Assembly (NCBI RefSeq): GCF_003626755.1
Contig: NZ_RBCJ01000007.1
Location: forward strand, 1 to 57,414
Direction of reading: 5' to 3'
Origin: Ulvibacterium marinum
GTDB lineage: Bacteria > Bacteroidota > Bacteroidia > Flavobacteriales > Flavobacteriaceae
DNA: 57,414 nucleotides
Both the position numbers and the translations under genes were made by a program. Every line of letters begins with the position of its first letter. The stretch's first letter is position 1. The notes beneath the pieces were generated by a model. It was not told the origin of the DNA and did no database searches. It saw nothing but the letters and a program-made list of their open reading frames with translations. Below, piece by piece: positions 25,496 to 33,605 of the stretch.

Positions 25496-26326
25496 ATGGC
25501 AATCATTACCCTTACTACAGATTTTGGATTAAAAGACCATTTTTCCGGCACATTAAAGGGTGCCATCTACAAGGAGCTTCCCGATGCCAAAATTGTTGAT
25601 ATTTCGCACCAGATAAGCCCTTTCAATATCCATGAGTGTGCCTATATCCTGGAGAACTCTTATAAGAATTTTCCAGAAGGGAGCATACACATTGTTGGAG
25701 TGGACGCAGAACCTACCCAAGAAAATCAACATATAGCGGTCTTGGTGGACGGGCATTATTTTATAACCGCCAATACCGGGGTAATCGGTCTTATCACCTC
25801 TGAGTTGAAGCCCGAAAAAGCGGTAGAAATACATTTGCCCAATGTAACTTCCGGTCCTTTCCCCACCCGGGATATTTTGGTCCAAGTGGCTTGTCATATT
25901 GCGAGAGGGGGAACTTTGGAGGTAGTGGGCAAACCATTTGACCAACTCAAGGAGTTAAGGGATTTCTCGCCAAGAACAAATGAGAATGGCAAAAAGATTA
26001 CGGGTAGCGTGATTTATATTGATAATTATGGGAATGTAGTTACGAACATCCACAAAAAGTTTTTTTTGGGCTATAGAAAAGGAAGGGATTTTGAAATACA
26101 GGCAAGAACAACAAAACTAAAGGAAATTCATGATAACTATAGCGACATCATAAATTTTGATCTTGACAAAAACAGGCGCAAAGGCGCAGGGGACTTGCTG
26201 GCCATATTTAATTCTTCGGGCTATATTGAGCTGGCCATTTACAAAAGTAATCTAAGCACGGTAGGCGGAGCCTCTACCCTATTGGGATTGGACTATAGGG
26301 ATACCGTAATCATTAATTTTCTCTAA
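25496..26326 (+). CDS. SAM hydroxide adenosyltransferase (DUF62 family)
   Basis: 276 residues. The family uses hydroxide to cleave S-adenosylmethionine to adenosine and methionine, and is related to the fluorinase/chlorinase. Seen: ITLTTDFGLKDHFSGTLKG at the N-terminus (the conserved T-D-F-G and D), IVDISHQISPFN, the GVIGLI block, and a C-terminal domain with YIDNYGNVVTNI (the conserved D-x-F/Y-G-N-x-x-T-N motif). The next gene starts at the base after its stop codon. Confidence 0.88.
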   Translation: MAIITLTTDFGLKDHFSGTLKGAIYKELPDAKIVDISHQISPFNIHECAYILENSYKNFPEGSIHIVGVDAEPTQENQHIAVLVDGHYFITANTGVIGLITSELKPEKAVEIHLPNVTSGPFPTRDILVQVACHIARGGTLEVVGKPFDQLKELRDFSPRTNENGKKITGSVIYIDNYGNVVTNIHKKFFLGYRKGRDFEIQARTTKLKEIHDNYSDIINFDLDKNRRKGAGDLLAIFNSSGYIELAIYKSNLSTVGGASTLLGLDYRDTVIINFL

Positions 26327-26623
26327 ATGTTGGTACGTATTGTAAAATTGACTTTCAAAAAAGAAAATATTGCTAGTTTTGAGCGGATTTTTGCCGAAAC
26401 CCAACAAAAAATACAGGATTTTAAAGGTTGTTCATTATTGGAACTCTATCAGGACATCAACGATCCCGCCATTTTTTTCACTTACAGTCACTGGGAAGAT
26501 ACCAAGTATTTGGACGACTATAGACAATCCGATCTTTTTAAGGAAACCTGGAGCAAGACCAAGATACTTTTTGATGCAAAGCCGGAAGCTTGGAGTATCT
26601 CCAAAAAGAATATGGTAAACTAG
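26327..26623 (+). CDS. Antibiotic biosynthesis monooxygenase-fold (ABM) protein
   Basis: 98 residues of a single ferredoxin-like ABM domain: VRIVKLTFKKENIASFERIF, then GCSLLELYQDINDPAIFFTY and HWEDTKYLDDYRQSDLF. Small family members act as quinol monooxygenases or haem-related enzymes in dimers. The substrate cannot be read from sequence. ATG follows the preceding TAA without a gap, and gldF starts 4 bases downstream, so it is in the same operon. Confidence 0.8.
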   Translation: MLVRIVKLTFKKENIASFERIFAETQQKIQDFKGCSLLELYQDINDPAIFFTYSHWEDTKYLDDYRQSDLFKETWSKTKILFDAKPEAWSISKKNMVN

Positions 26624-26627
26624 ATAT

Positions 26628-27359
26628 ATGTTGGCGATTTTTAAAAGAGAAATACAATCTTTCTTTACCTCTTCTATAGGTTATTTGGTAATTGGACTGT
26701 TCTTTTTACTTAATGGTCTTTTCCTATGGGTATTCAAAGGCCCTTTCAATATTTTTGACTACGGTTTTGCGGATTTAGGAAACTTTTTTCTTTTGGCACC
26801 TTGGATATTCTTGTTCTTAATTCCGGCCCTGACCATGCGAAGTTTCTCGGAAGAAAAGAAATTGGGGACATTGGAACTGCAACTCATTAAACCGATAACC
26901 CATTGGCAACTGGTTATGGGGAAATTTCTTGGAACCTTTGTTTTGGTATTGGCCATTTTACTTCCCACCTTCCTCTACGTGTATACAATTTCGCAACTAG
27001 GTGTCACCATCGGAAATCTGGATATGGGATTGGTCTATGGATCATATGTTGGCCTTTTGTTTTTGGCGGCGGCATACAATGCCATTGGCTTGTTTACTTC
27101 GGTCTTGACCGAAAACCAGATAATTGCCTTTATTCTTTCGACCGTATTATGCTTTTTTATGTATTATGGTTTCGAAGCTCTTGCTACTGTATTTTCGAAC
27201 GGTAAATTGGGGCTATTTATTAGGGAATTGGGCATGAAATCCCATTTTGAAGGTGTGGCCAGGGGAGTCTTGGATAGTAGGGATTTCATTTACTTTATAA
27301 GCGTCTCGGGATTCTTTTTACTATTGGTCGTAGTTCAACTTAAGCACGGAAAACGGTGA
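26628..27359 (+). CDS. gldF: Gliding motility ABC transporter permease GldF
   Basis: 243 residues, ABC-2 type permease with about six membrane segments and the starting sequence IFKREIQSFFTSSIGYLVIG. A typical cytoplasmic loop has MRSFSEEKKLGTLELQLIKP. In Flavobacterium johnsoniae GldA-GldF-GldG form an ABC transporter needed for gliding. The ATPase GldA is not in the window. Its stop overlaps the gldG start by one base (TGATG). Confidence 0.93.
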   Translation: MLAIFKREIQSFFTSSIGYLVIGLFFLLNGLFLWVFKGPFNIFDYGFADLGNFFLLAPWIFLFLIPALTMRSFSEEKKLGTLELQLIKPITHWQLVMGKFLGTFVLVLAILLPTFLYVYTISQLGVTIGNLDMGLVYGSYVGLLFLAAAYNAIGLFTSVLTENQIIAFILSTVLCFFMYYGFEALATVFSNGKLGLFIRELGMKSHFEGVARGVLDSRDFIYFISVSGFFLLLVVVQLKHGKR

Positions 27360-29023
27360 TGAAAAAGAACGCTGCATCCATTCTAAAAGGGGTTGTCCTA
27401 TTGCTGGTCTTGAACATCCTTTCCAGCTTTTTCTATACTCGTTTTGACCTTACAGAGGACAGGAGATACACCCTGACCGAGCCTTCGATTAACGCCGTAT
27501 CTAATGTTGAAAGCCCTATTATTGTCGATATTCTTTTGGAAGGAAATCTTACACCCGAGTTTTTAAGGTTAAAGACTGAAACAAAATCCATATTGGAGGA
27601 ATTTGCGGAAGTAAACTCCAATCTAAAATTTAATTTTATAAATCCCTTGGAGGGGGAAGAGCAAATTGATGGTGTTATAACCGACCTTCAATCCCTTGGA
27701 CTTACCCCCACTCGGGTTACCACAGGGGACAACGCATCCGTTTCCCAGGACATCGTTTTTCCCTGGGCCATGGTGAATTATAGAAATGCCACGGTAAAAG
27801 TACCCCTTCTAAAAAATAAGTTAGGCGCCACCGCCGAAGATCGTATTAACAATTCGGTGCAGCATTTGGAATATGCCTTTGCGGATGCCTTTACCAAGAT
27901 TTCGCTAAAGGAGAAGAAACGCATTGCCGTTATTAAAGGAAATGGTGAACTGGAGGATATCTTTATCGCAGATTTCCTATCCACTATCCGCGACTACTAT
28001 AATCTTGGGGCCATTACACTGGATTCGGTTGCCCCTAATCCGCAAAAAACGCTGGATGACCTTAGCAAATATGACCTGGCACTAATCGCCAAACCTACTG
28101 AGGCTTTTTCCGATGAAGAAAAATTCATCCTGGATCAGTTTATTGTAAATGGTGGGAAATCGGTTTGGTTGATTGATCAGGTGGCCATGGAGTTGGATAG
28201 TCTTTTCAATGAAAAAGGCACTGCTATGGCCCTACCCAGAGATTTAAACCTCAACGACTTCTTTTTTAATTATGGTGTCCGTATCAACCCTGTCCTGGTC
28301 AATGACCTATATTTTACACAGATTGTCTTAGCCAGTGGAGAAGGTAATAATTCCCAATACGAACCGGTTCCATGGTACTATAATCCTATGGTGTTTTCCC
28401 AAAATGGCCATCCTATCACTACTAATTTGGAAGCCTTACGATTTCAATTTGCAAATGCCATGGATACGTTGTCCAACTCCAATACCAAAACTATACTTTA
28501 TAGTAGTTCGCCCCTTTCCAAAGTAGAGGGCACACCCAAACAGATTCGCCTGGACATTTTGAACGCCCCTCCGGACAAGGATTTGTATACCAATGGAAAC
28601 AAGGCATTGGCCGTACTGATCGAAGGGGAGTTTAAATCCGCCTTTGCCAATCGTATAAAACCGGTACAACTTGAGGGGACTTTGGAGCAAGGAAATGAAA
28701 ATAAAATGCTAGTCATCGCCGATGGTGATGTTATAAAAAACCAACTGCAAAATGGAAGACCACTTGAATTGGGTTATGATAAATGGACCAATAATTTTTA
28801 TGGCAACAAGGAATTTTTGGTGAACGCCTTCAATTACCTGTTGGACGATACCGGACTTATAAACATCCGCAACAAAAAAGTGGCGATTCCTTTTTTAAGC
28901 ACTCAAAAAATAGCAGAGGAAAAAATGAAATGGCAGCTAATAAATATAGGTGTTCCCATACTGCTGACGCTGATTTTCGGCTTTGTTTTCAACTACTGGA
29001 GGAAACGAAAATACGCCTCCTAA
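27359..29023 (+). CDS. gldG: Gliding motility ABC transporter auxiliary protein GldG
   Basis: 554 residues from the ATG at 27359. A GTG one codon earlier is also possible. There is an N-terminal membrane helix (ILKGVVLLLVLNILSSFFYT), then RFDLTEDRRYTLTEPS, typical of GldG/ABC_transp_aux proteins, a large extracytoplasmic domain, and a C-terminal membrane helix (INIGVPILLTLIFGFVFNYW). It acts with GldF. The tight overlap with gldF supports a two-gene gliding unit. Confidence 0.93.
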   Translation: MKKNAASILKGVVLLLVLNILSSFFYTRFDLTEDRRYTLTEPSINAVSNVESPIIVDILLEGNLTPEFLRLKTETKSILEEFAEVNSNLKFNFINPLEGEEQIDGVITDLQSLGLTPTRVTTGDNASVSQDIVFPWAMVNYRNATVKVPLLKNKLGATAEDRINNSVQHLEYAFADAFTKISLKEKKRIAVIKGNGELEDIFIADFLSTIRDYYNLGAITLDSVAPNPQKTLDDLSKYDLALIAKPTEAFSDEEKFILDQFIVNGGKSVWLIDQVAMELDSLFNEKGTAMALPRDLNLNDFFFNYGVRINPVLVNDLYFTQIVLASGEGNNSQYEPVPWYYNPMVFSQNGHPITTNLEALRFQFANAMDTLSNSNTKTILYSSSPLSKVEGTPKQIRLDILNAPPDKDLYTNGNKALAVLIEGEFKSAFANRIKPVQLEGTLEQGNENKMLVIADGDVIKNQLQNGRPLELGYDKWTNNFYGNKEFLVNAFNYLLDDTGLINIRNKKVAIPFLSTQKIAEEKMKWQLINIGVPILLTLIFGFVFNYWRKRKYAS

Positions 29024-29062
29024 CTGTTGATAAGTTTGTTTCGGTAAAAAATTCATTTAAAA

Positions 29063-29070
29063 TATCTTTG
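29063..29070 (+). promoter_or_regulatory. Candidate -7 box of dnaN
   Basis: TATCTTTG matches TAnnTTTG in the 149-bp gap between gldG and dnaN. TTG occurs at 29037-29039, 23 bp upstream of the box. Confidence 0.45.
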
Positions 29071-29172
29071 TTTGATTACCATTGGCCGATAGTCGCCCCA
29101 TTCAAATAAGGTTGGGGACAATTCCCCTGACATATCGTTAAGTCCATGGTCTAAAAGTAAAAAGAACAGCGA

Positions 29173-30291
29173 ATGAAATTTATAGTATCCAGCACTTATC
29201 TGTTAAAACACCTACAGGTGTTGGGCGGAGTAATCAATAACAGCAATACCCTGCCCATCTTGGATAATTTTCTTTTTGATCTAAAGCAAAATGAATTAAC
29301 AGTCTCCGCTTCCGACTTGGAAACCACGATGAGTTCTGTATTGAAAGTAGATTCAGAAAATGAGGGTACTATAGCCGTCCCGGCACGATTGTTACTGGAG
29401 ACGCTAAAGACCTTTCCGGAGCAGCCCTTGACTTTTGTTGTAGAAGATAACAATACTGTTGAGATAAGTTCCAATCATGGTAAGTATGCCTTGGCCTATG
29501 CAGATGGTGCCGAGTTTCCCAAGGCGGTAGAACTGGCAAATCCAAGCTCCACGGTCATCATGGGCGATATCTTGGCCACCGCAATTTCCAAGACCATATT
29601 TGCTGCCGGAAACGATGATTTACGACCCGTAATGAGCGGCGTTTTTTTTCAGTTTTCATCGGAGAACCTCACTTTTGTGGCCACGGATGCCCATAAACTG
29701 GTAAAGTACCAGCGTTCCGATGTATCCGCATCCCAAGTAGCGGAATTCATTATGCCCAAAAAGCCATTAAATCTCTTGAAGGGAATTTTGGCAGGAAGCG
29801 AGTCCGAGGTAACCATAGAATACAATGACAGTAATGCCAAATTCAGTTTTGAAGATACAGAACTAATATGTAGGCTGATCGATGGAAAGTATCCAAATTA
29901 CGAGGCCGTAATACCTAAGGAAAACCCGAATAAATTGACCATTTCCAGAAATCAATTTTTGAGTTCCGTCCGCAGGGTTTCCATATTTTCCAATAAGACT
30001 ACCCATCAGATACGATTGAAAATCGCGGGGGCTGAATTGAATATATCCGCAGAAGATATTGATTACAGTAATAAGGCCGAAGAACGCCTTACCTGTTCCT
30101 ACCAGGGTGATGATATGCAAATAGGATTCAATTCCCGTTTTTTGACCGAAATGTTGAACAGTCTCGGTGCGGATGACGTTTCCCTTGAAATGAGCCTGCC
30201 CAACCGTGCTGGAATCCTGACCCCGGTAGACGGCTTGGACGAAGGGGAAAACATTACCATGTTGGTAATGCCGGTAATGCTAAATAGCTAG
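29173..30291 (+). CDS. dnaN: DNA polymerase III beta subunit (sliding clamp)
   Basis: 372 residues, the usual length. Three clamp domains follow each other: MKFIVSSTYLLKHLQVLGGV, the central domain with FVATDAHKLVKYQRSD, and the C-terminal domain ending PNRAGILTPVDGLDEGENIT and MLVMPVMLNS. It forms the dimeric ring that tethers DNA polymerase. Here it is apart from dnaA, as in other Flavobacteriia. A perfect palindromic terminator follows. Confidence 0.97.
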   Translation: MKFIVSSTYLLKHLQVLGGVINNSNTLPILDNFLFDLKQNELTVSASDLETTMSSVLKVDSENEGTIAVPARLLLETLKTFPEQPLTFVVEDNNTVEISSNHGKYALAYADGAEFPKAVELANPSSTVIMGDILATAISKTIFAAGNDDLRPVMSGVFFQFSSENLTFVATDAHKLVKYQRSDVSASQVAEFIMPKKPLNLLKGILAGSESEVTIEYNDSNAKFSFEDTELICRLIDGKYPNYEAVIPKENPNKLTISRNQFLSSVRRVSIFSNKTTHQIRLKIAGAELNISAEDIDYSNKAEERLTCSYQGDDMQIGFNSRFLTEMLNSLGADDVSLEMSLPNRAGILTPVDGLDEGENITMLVMPVMLNS

Positions 30292-30305
30292 TTCTTACCA
30301 AATCC

Positions 30306-30342
30306 AAAAAGGTGCCTTTGGAATTCCAAAGGCACCTTTTTT
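30306..30342. terminator. Bidirectional terminator between dnaN and the DUF4870 gene
   Basis: A palindrome centred on GGAATTCC with arms AAAGGTGCCTTTGG / CCAAAGGCACCTTT and T-runs on both sides. It fits termination of dnaN (+) and of the convergent DUF4870 gene (-). Confidence 0.85.
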
Positions 30343-30360
30343 ATTTCATTTCATATAAGA

Positions 30361-30726
30361 TCACGAAAAAAACCGAAAGGTCATAAAATAGCTCGGGGAT
30401 TCCCCATTACTGGCCCTAACTGCGTTCACTATAGGGAGTACAAAGCTTACTATTCCAACAAAGATGAGTGATAGAATTCCCAATCCAAATAATAGGATAG
30501 CCGGAATACTTAGGATTATCAAAAGAATTATACTTAATTGAAAATTGATGATGGCTTTTCCATGTTCATCCATTCCAATGACCTTGTCCTTTGAGGTCAA
30601 CCAAATGAAGAGTGGTACGATCAGTCCCCCAAAACCGGTGACATAAGTGAGTAATTGTGATAAATGTGTGATGGCCAATAAGGAGTTATCACTCCGTAAG
30701 GCCGCTTTCTGATTTACGATTTCCAT
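30361..30726 (-). CDS. DUF4870 membrane protein
   Basis: 121 residues with three hydrophobic segments: LSQLLTYVTGFGGLIVPLFI, INFQLSIILLIILSIPAILL and SLIFVGIVSFVLPIVNAVRA. The pattern LLTYVTGFGG...PLFIWLTSKDK and the INFQLS block are typical of the DUF4870 (Tic20-like) family of small membrane proteins with no assigned activity. Lone gene, convergent to dnaN, divergent from mnmE. Confidence 0.82.
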   Translation of the reverse strand: MEIVNQKAALRSDNSLLAITHLSQLLTYVTGFGGLIVPLFIWLTSKDKVIGMDEHGKAIINFQLSIILLIILSIPAILLFGLGILSLIFVGIVSFVLPIVNAVRASNGESPSYFMTFRFFS

Positions 30727-30864
30727 TTTTTAGATTTTTTTGATTGATGTACTTATGTGACGCGAAAAACTCATTTTTGTTACAAAATCCACACGCCATA
30801 GCACCTAAAGCCTGGACAAATCCCTAATCTTCTGGATTTGCCTATCCCCTGCCTCCATTTTGAC

Positions 30865-30872
30865 TATTTTTG
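30865..30872 (+). promoter_or_regulatory. Candidate -7 box of mnmE
   Basis: TATTTTTG (TAnnTTTG) ends 15 bases before the ATG at 30888, implying a very short 5' leader. The in-frame TTG inside this box (30870) is therefore unlikely to be the translation start. Confidence 0.45.
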
Positions 30873-30887
30873 CAAGAAATTAAACCG

Positions 30888-32276
30888 ATGCTATCCGATG
30901 ACACCATAATAGCTTTGGCCACACCTTCCGGTGCTGGTGCCATTGCGGTTATCCGTATTTCTGGAAAGGAGTCCATTGCGTTATCCGCAAAACACTTTCG
31001 CTCTGTTTCCGGAAAAAATCTGGCAAAGCAAAAGAGTCATACGATTCATTTGGGGCATATTGTGGACGGTAAAAGGGTATTGGATGAAGTTTTGGTATCC
31101 CTGTTCAAGGGCCCGCATTCCTATACCGGGGAAGATGTAATCGAGATTTCCTGTCATGGCTCACCATATATTCAACAGGAAATCATTCAGTTGTTTATTA
31201 GAAAGGGATGCCGAATGGCCCAAGCAGGAGAATTTACACTATGGGCTTTTTTGAACGGTAAAATGGATCTAAGTCAGGCAGAAGCCGTGGCCGATCTCAT
31301 CTCTTCCGAGAATGAGGCCAGCCATCAAGTTGCTATTCAGCAGATGCGCGGTGGTTTTAGCGATGAAATCAAAAGATTAAGGGAAGAGTTATTGAATTTT
31401 GCTTCACTTATCGAACTTGAATTGGACTTTTCCGAAGAAGATATAGAATTTGCCGATAGGGATCAGTTTAAGGCATTGTTGAGTAGGATTCAGCTCGTTT
31501 TAAAACGTTTGATCGATTCGTTCGCGGTGGGCAATGTCATCAAAAATGGCATCCCTGTAGCCATTGTAGGTGAACCGAATGTGGGTAAATCTACCCTCTT
31601 GAATGCACTACTAAACGAAGATAGGGCACTGGTATCGGAGATTCCCGGAACTACCCGGGATACTGTTGAGGACGAAATCAGTATTGGTGGAATCGGTTTT
31701 CGCTTTATCGATACTGCGGGGATACGGCAGACCCAAGATGTGGTGGAAGGTATGGGGATTCAGCGAACTTTTGAAAAGATAGATACAGCCCAGGTAATCC
31801 TGTATCTCATCGAATCGGTGAAATTCAGCGGACAGGGTACAAGCTTTAAGTTGGAGATTGAAAAATTAAAGAGCAAATACCCCCAGACGCCTTTGGTTGT
31901 TGTGGCCAATAAAATGGATCTTCTGGATGCGGAAGGTGTTTCCCAGATCAAAAATGAAATCGAGGATGCACTCTTGCTATCCGCCAAAAAAGGCACTGGT
32001 GTTGAAGCGTTAAAATCCAAACTGCTTGAATTTGTAAATACCGGGGCACTGCGGAACAATGAGACCCTAGTGACCAACTCCCGTCATTACAATGCCCTCT
32101 TAAAGGCCTTGGAAGAAGTAGAGAAAGTACAATGGGGCATGGAAAATGGAATTTCGGGAGATCTATTGGCTATTGATATCCGCCAAGCCTTATATCACTT
32201 TGGTGAGATTACCGGTGAGATTTCTTCAGACGATTTATTGGGGAATATTTTTGCCAATTTTTGCATCGGGAAATAA
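30888..32276 (+). CDS. mnmE: tRNA uridine-5-carboxymethylaminomethyl synthesis GTPase MnmE
   Basis: 462 residues from the ATG at 30888 (MLSDDTIIALATPSGAGAIA). An N-terminal THF-binding domain is followed by a helical domain interrupted by the G domain: GEPNVGKSTLLNALL (P-loop), TTRDTVEDE, DTAGIR and NKMD. The C-terminus NIFANFCIGK keeps the catalytic Cys. With MnmG it modifies U34 of tRNAs. The integrase of a genomic island begins 192 bases after its stop. The 3' end of this gene (thdF/trmE) is a known integration site of SGI1-type islands in proteobacteria. Confidence 0.97.
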   Translation: MLSDDTIIALATPSGAGAIAVIRISGKESIALSAKHFRSVSGKNLAKQKSHTIHLGHIVDGKRVLDEVLVSLFKGPHSYTGEDVIEISCHGSPYIQQEIIQLFIRKGCRMAQAGEFTLWAFLNGKMDLSQAEAVADLISSENEASHQVAIQQMRGGFSDEIKRLREELLNFASLIELELDFSEEDIEFADRDQFKALLSRIQLVLKRLIDSFAVGNVIKNGIPVAIVGEPNVGKSTLLNALLNEDRALVSEIPGTTRDTVEDEISIGGIGFRFIDTAGIRQTQDVVEGMGIQRTFEKIDTAQVILYLIESVKFSGQGTSFKLEIEKLKSKYPQTPLVVVANKMDLLDAEGVSQIKNEIEDALLLSAKKGTGVEALKSKLLEFVNTGALRNNETLVTNSRHYNALLKALEEVEKVQWGMENGISGDLLAIDIRQALYHFGEITGEISSDDLLGNIFANFCIGK

Positions 32277-32287
32277 ATAAGTATTTC

Positions 32288-32322
32288 ATTTGGTCTCATA
32301 TGGTTCTATTTGGTTTCATATG
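32288..32322. repeat. Tandem 15-bp repeat behind mnmE (candidate attachment region)
   Basis: ATTTGGTCTCATATG (32288-32302) and ATTTGGTTTCATATG (32308-32322) are direct copies at a 20-bp period, directly between the mnmE stop and the integrase gene. They could be integrase core or arm sites. No second exact copy was found at the right end. Confidence 0.4.
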
Positions 32323-32394
32323 ACTGTAAATCAATAAGTTGTTGAAAAGTATTTTTCTTTTCTCTTTCTCTTAATCTCCTATTTTCATACATTT

Positions 32395-32454
32395 ATTACA
32401 CCATTTTTACACCTCATTTATTTTTTTTACCCAAAAGGTGTAAAAATTACACCT
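32395..32454. promoter_or_regulatory. TTACACC(T) site cluster upstream of integrase
   Basis: There are four copies of TTACACC: 32395, 32407, and a palindromic pair AGGTGTAA-AAA-TTACACCT at 32436-32454, which ends 14 bases before the integrase ATG. This looks like an operator or integrase/excisionase arm sites controlling the recombinase gene. Confidence 0.5.
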
Positions 32455-32468
32455 CGAAAGCAATAATT

Positions 32469-33605
32469 ATGAAAATCAATCTAAAGCAGAAAAAATTAAA
32501 AAACGATAAGTCGAGTTTATTTCTTGAATTCTACAATGGTTATCGCATAGATAAAAATGGGGTTAAAAAACATCTGCGAAAATTCGAATACTTAAAACAG
32601 TATGTTTTTGACAATCCGAAAAATGCAGAGGAAAAAAGAAAGAACAAAGAAACGCTCCAATTGGCCGAAAATATATTAGCAATAAGAAAGGCTGAATATA
32701 TCCAAGGGAAATACAAAATCAAGAACGATAAGAAAGGAGAATTAACCTTTTTAGAGTACTATGAGCAGCTTAAAGAAGACCGCTTTGAAACCAAAGCGAA
32801 TTATGGCAATTGGGATGCAGCTCTAAAACATATCGAAAAATATTGTCCTGCCCATAAACAGCTAAAGGATATTGACACCGATTTTGTCAAAGGGTTTAAG
32901 CGATATTTGAACACCAAAGCCAAAACCAAGAGTGGTACTCCCCTATCCCAAAATTCCAAATACACCTATTTCAATAAATTTAAAGCAGCCTTACGAGAAG
33001 CATATACCGAAAACTATTTGGAAGAAAATGTACTGCGGTCAGTTAAAGGTTTTGAGCAGGGCGAATCTACTAGAGAATATCTTACCTATTCTGAATTACA
33101 GGCATTGATACAAGCAGAGTGTAAGTATCCAATTTTAAAGAATGCTTTTATTTTCAGTTGTCTTACGGGTTTAAGATGGAGCGATATTGACAAATTAAGA
33201 TGGTCAGAGGTTCGCGATGAAGATACGGGGACTAGAATTATATTTAGACAGAAGAAAACAGACGGACTCGAATACCTCTATGTTTCAGAGCAATCAAGAA
33301 AACTGCTAGGAAAACGAGCCAACGAAAGTGATAGAGTTTTTAGGGGCTTGAAATATGGTGCTGTTTATAACACCGAGATTTTAAGATGGTGTATGAAAGC
33401 TGGAATTACAAAGCATATAACTTTTCATAGTGCAAGACATACCAATGCGGTACTACTGCTAGAAAACGGTGCGGATATTTATACCGTGTCGAAACGTTTA
33501 GGACATAGGGAAATACGAACAACAGAAATCTACACTAAGATAATCGATGAAAAAATGAAGGAAGCAGCTAATCTGATTCCTGAATTAGATTTAACTATTG
33601 AGTAG
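32469..33605 (+). CDS. Tyrosine recombinase (phage-type integrase) of the island
   Basis: 378 residues. The N-terminal arm-binding part (about 1-85) is followed by a SAM-like core-binding domain (about 92-190) and the catalytic domain. Catalytic residues seen: Arg236 (CLTGLRWSD), H320-x-x-R323 (HSARH), His346 (LGHRE) and Tyr355 (TTEIYTK). It should integrate and excise the element at the mnmE 3' region. It converges on the cusB-like gene, and the last 11 bases of the two genes overlap, which suggests compact element architecture. Similar integrases are frequent in Bacteroidota mobile elements. Confidence 0.93.
   Translation: MKINLKQKKLKNDKSSLFLEFYNGYRIDKNGVKKHLRKFEYLKQYVFDNPKNAEEKRKNKETLQLAENILAIRKAEYIQGKYKIKNDKKGELTFLEYYEQLKEDRFETKANYGNWDAALKHIEKYCPAHKQLKDIDTDFVKGFKRYLNTKAKTKSGTPLSQNSKYTYFNKFKAALREAYTENYLEENVLRSVKGFEQGESTREYLTYSELQALIQAECKYPILKNAFIFSCLTGLRWSDIDKLRWSEVRDEDTGTRIIFRQKKTDGLEYLYVSEQSRKLLGKRANESDRVFRGLKYGAVYNTEILRWCMKAGITKHITFHSARHTNAVLLLENGADIYTVSKRLGHREIRTTEIYTKIIDEKMKEAANLIPELDLTIE

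Noticed and set aside
32277-32468. A tRNA gene as integration target
   Set aside because: No cloverleaf or CCA-type end visible; the mnmE 3' region is the more likely target.
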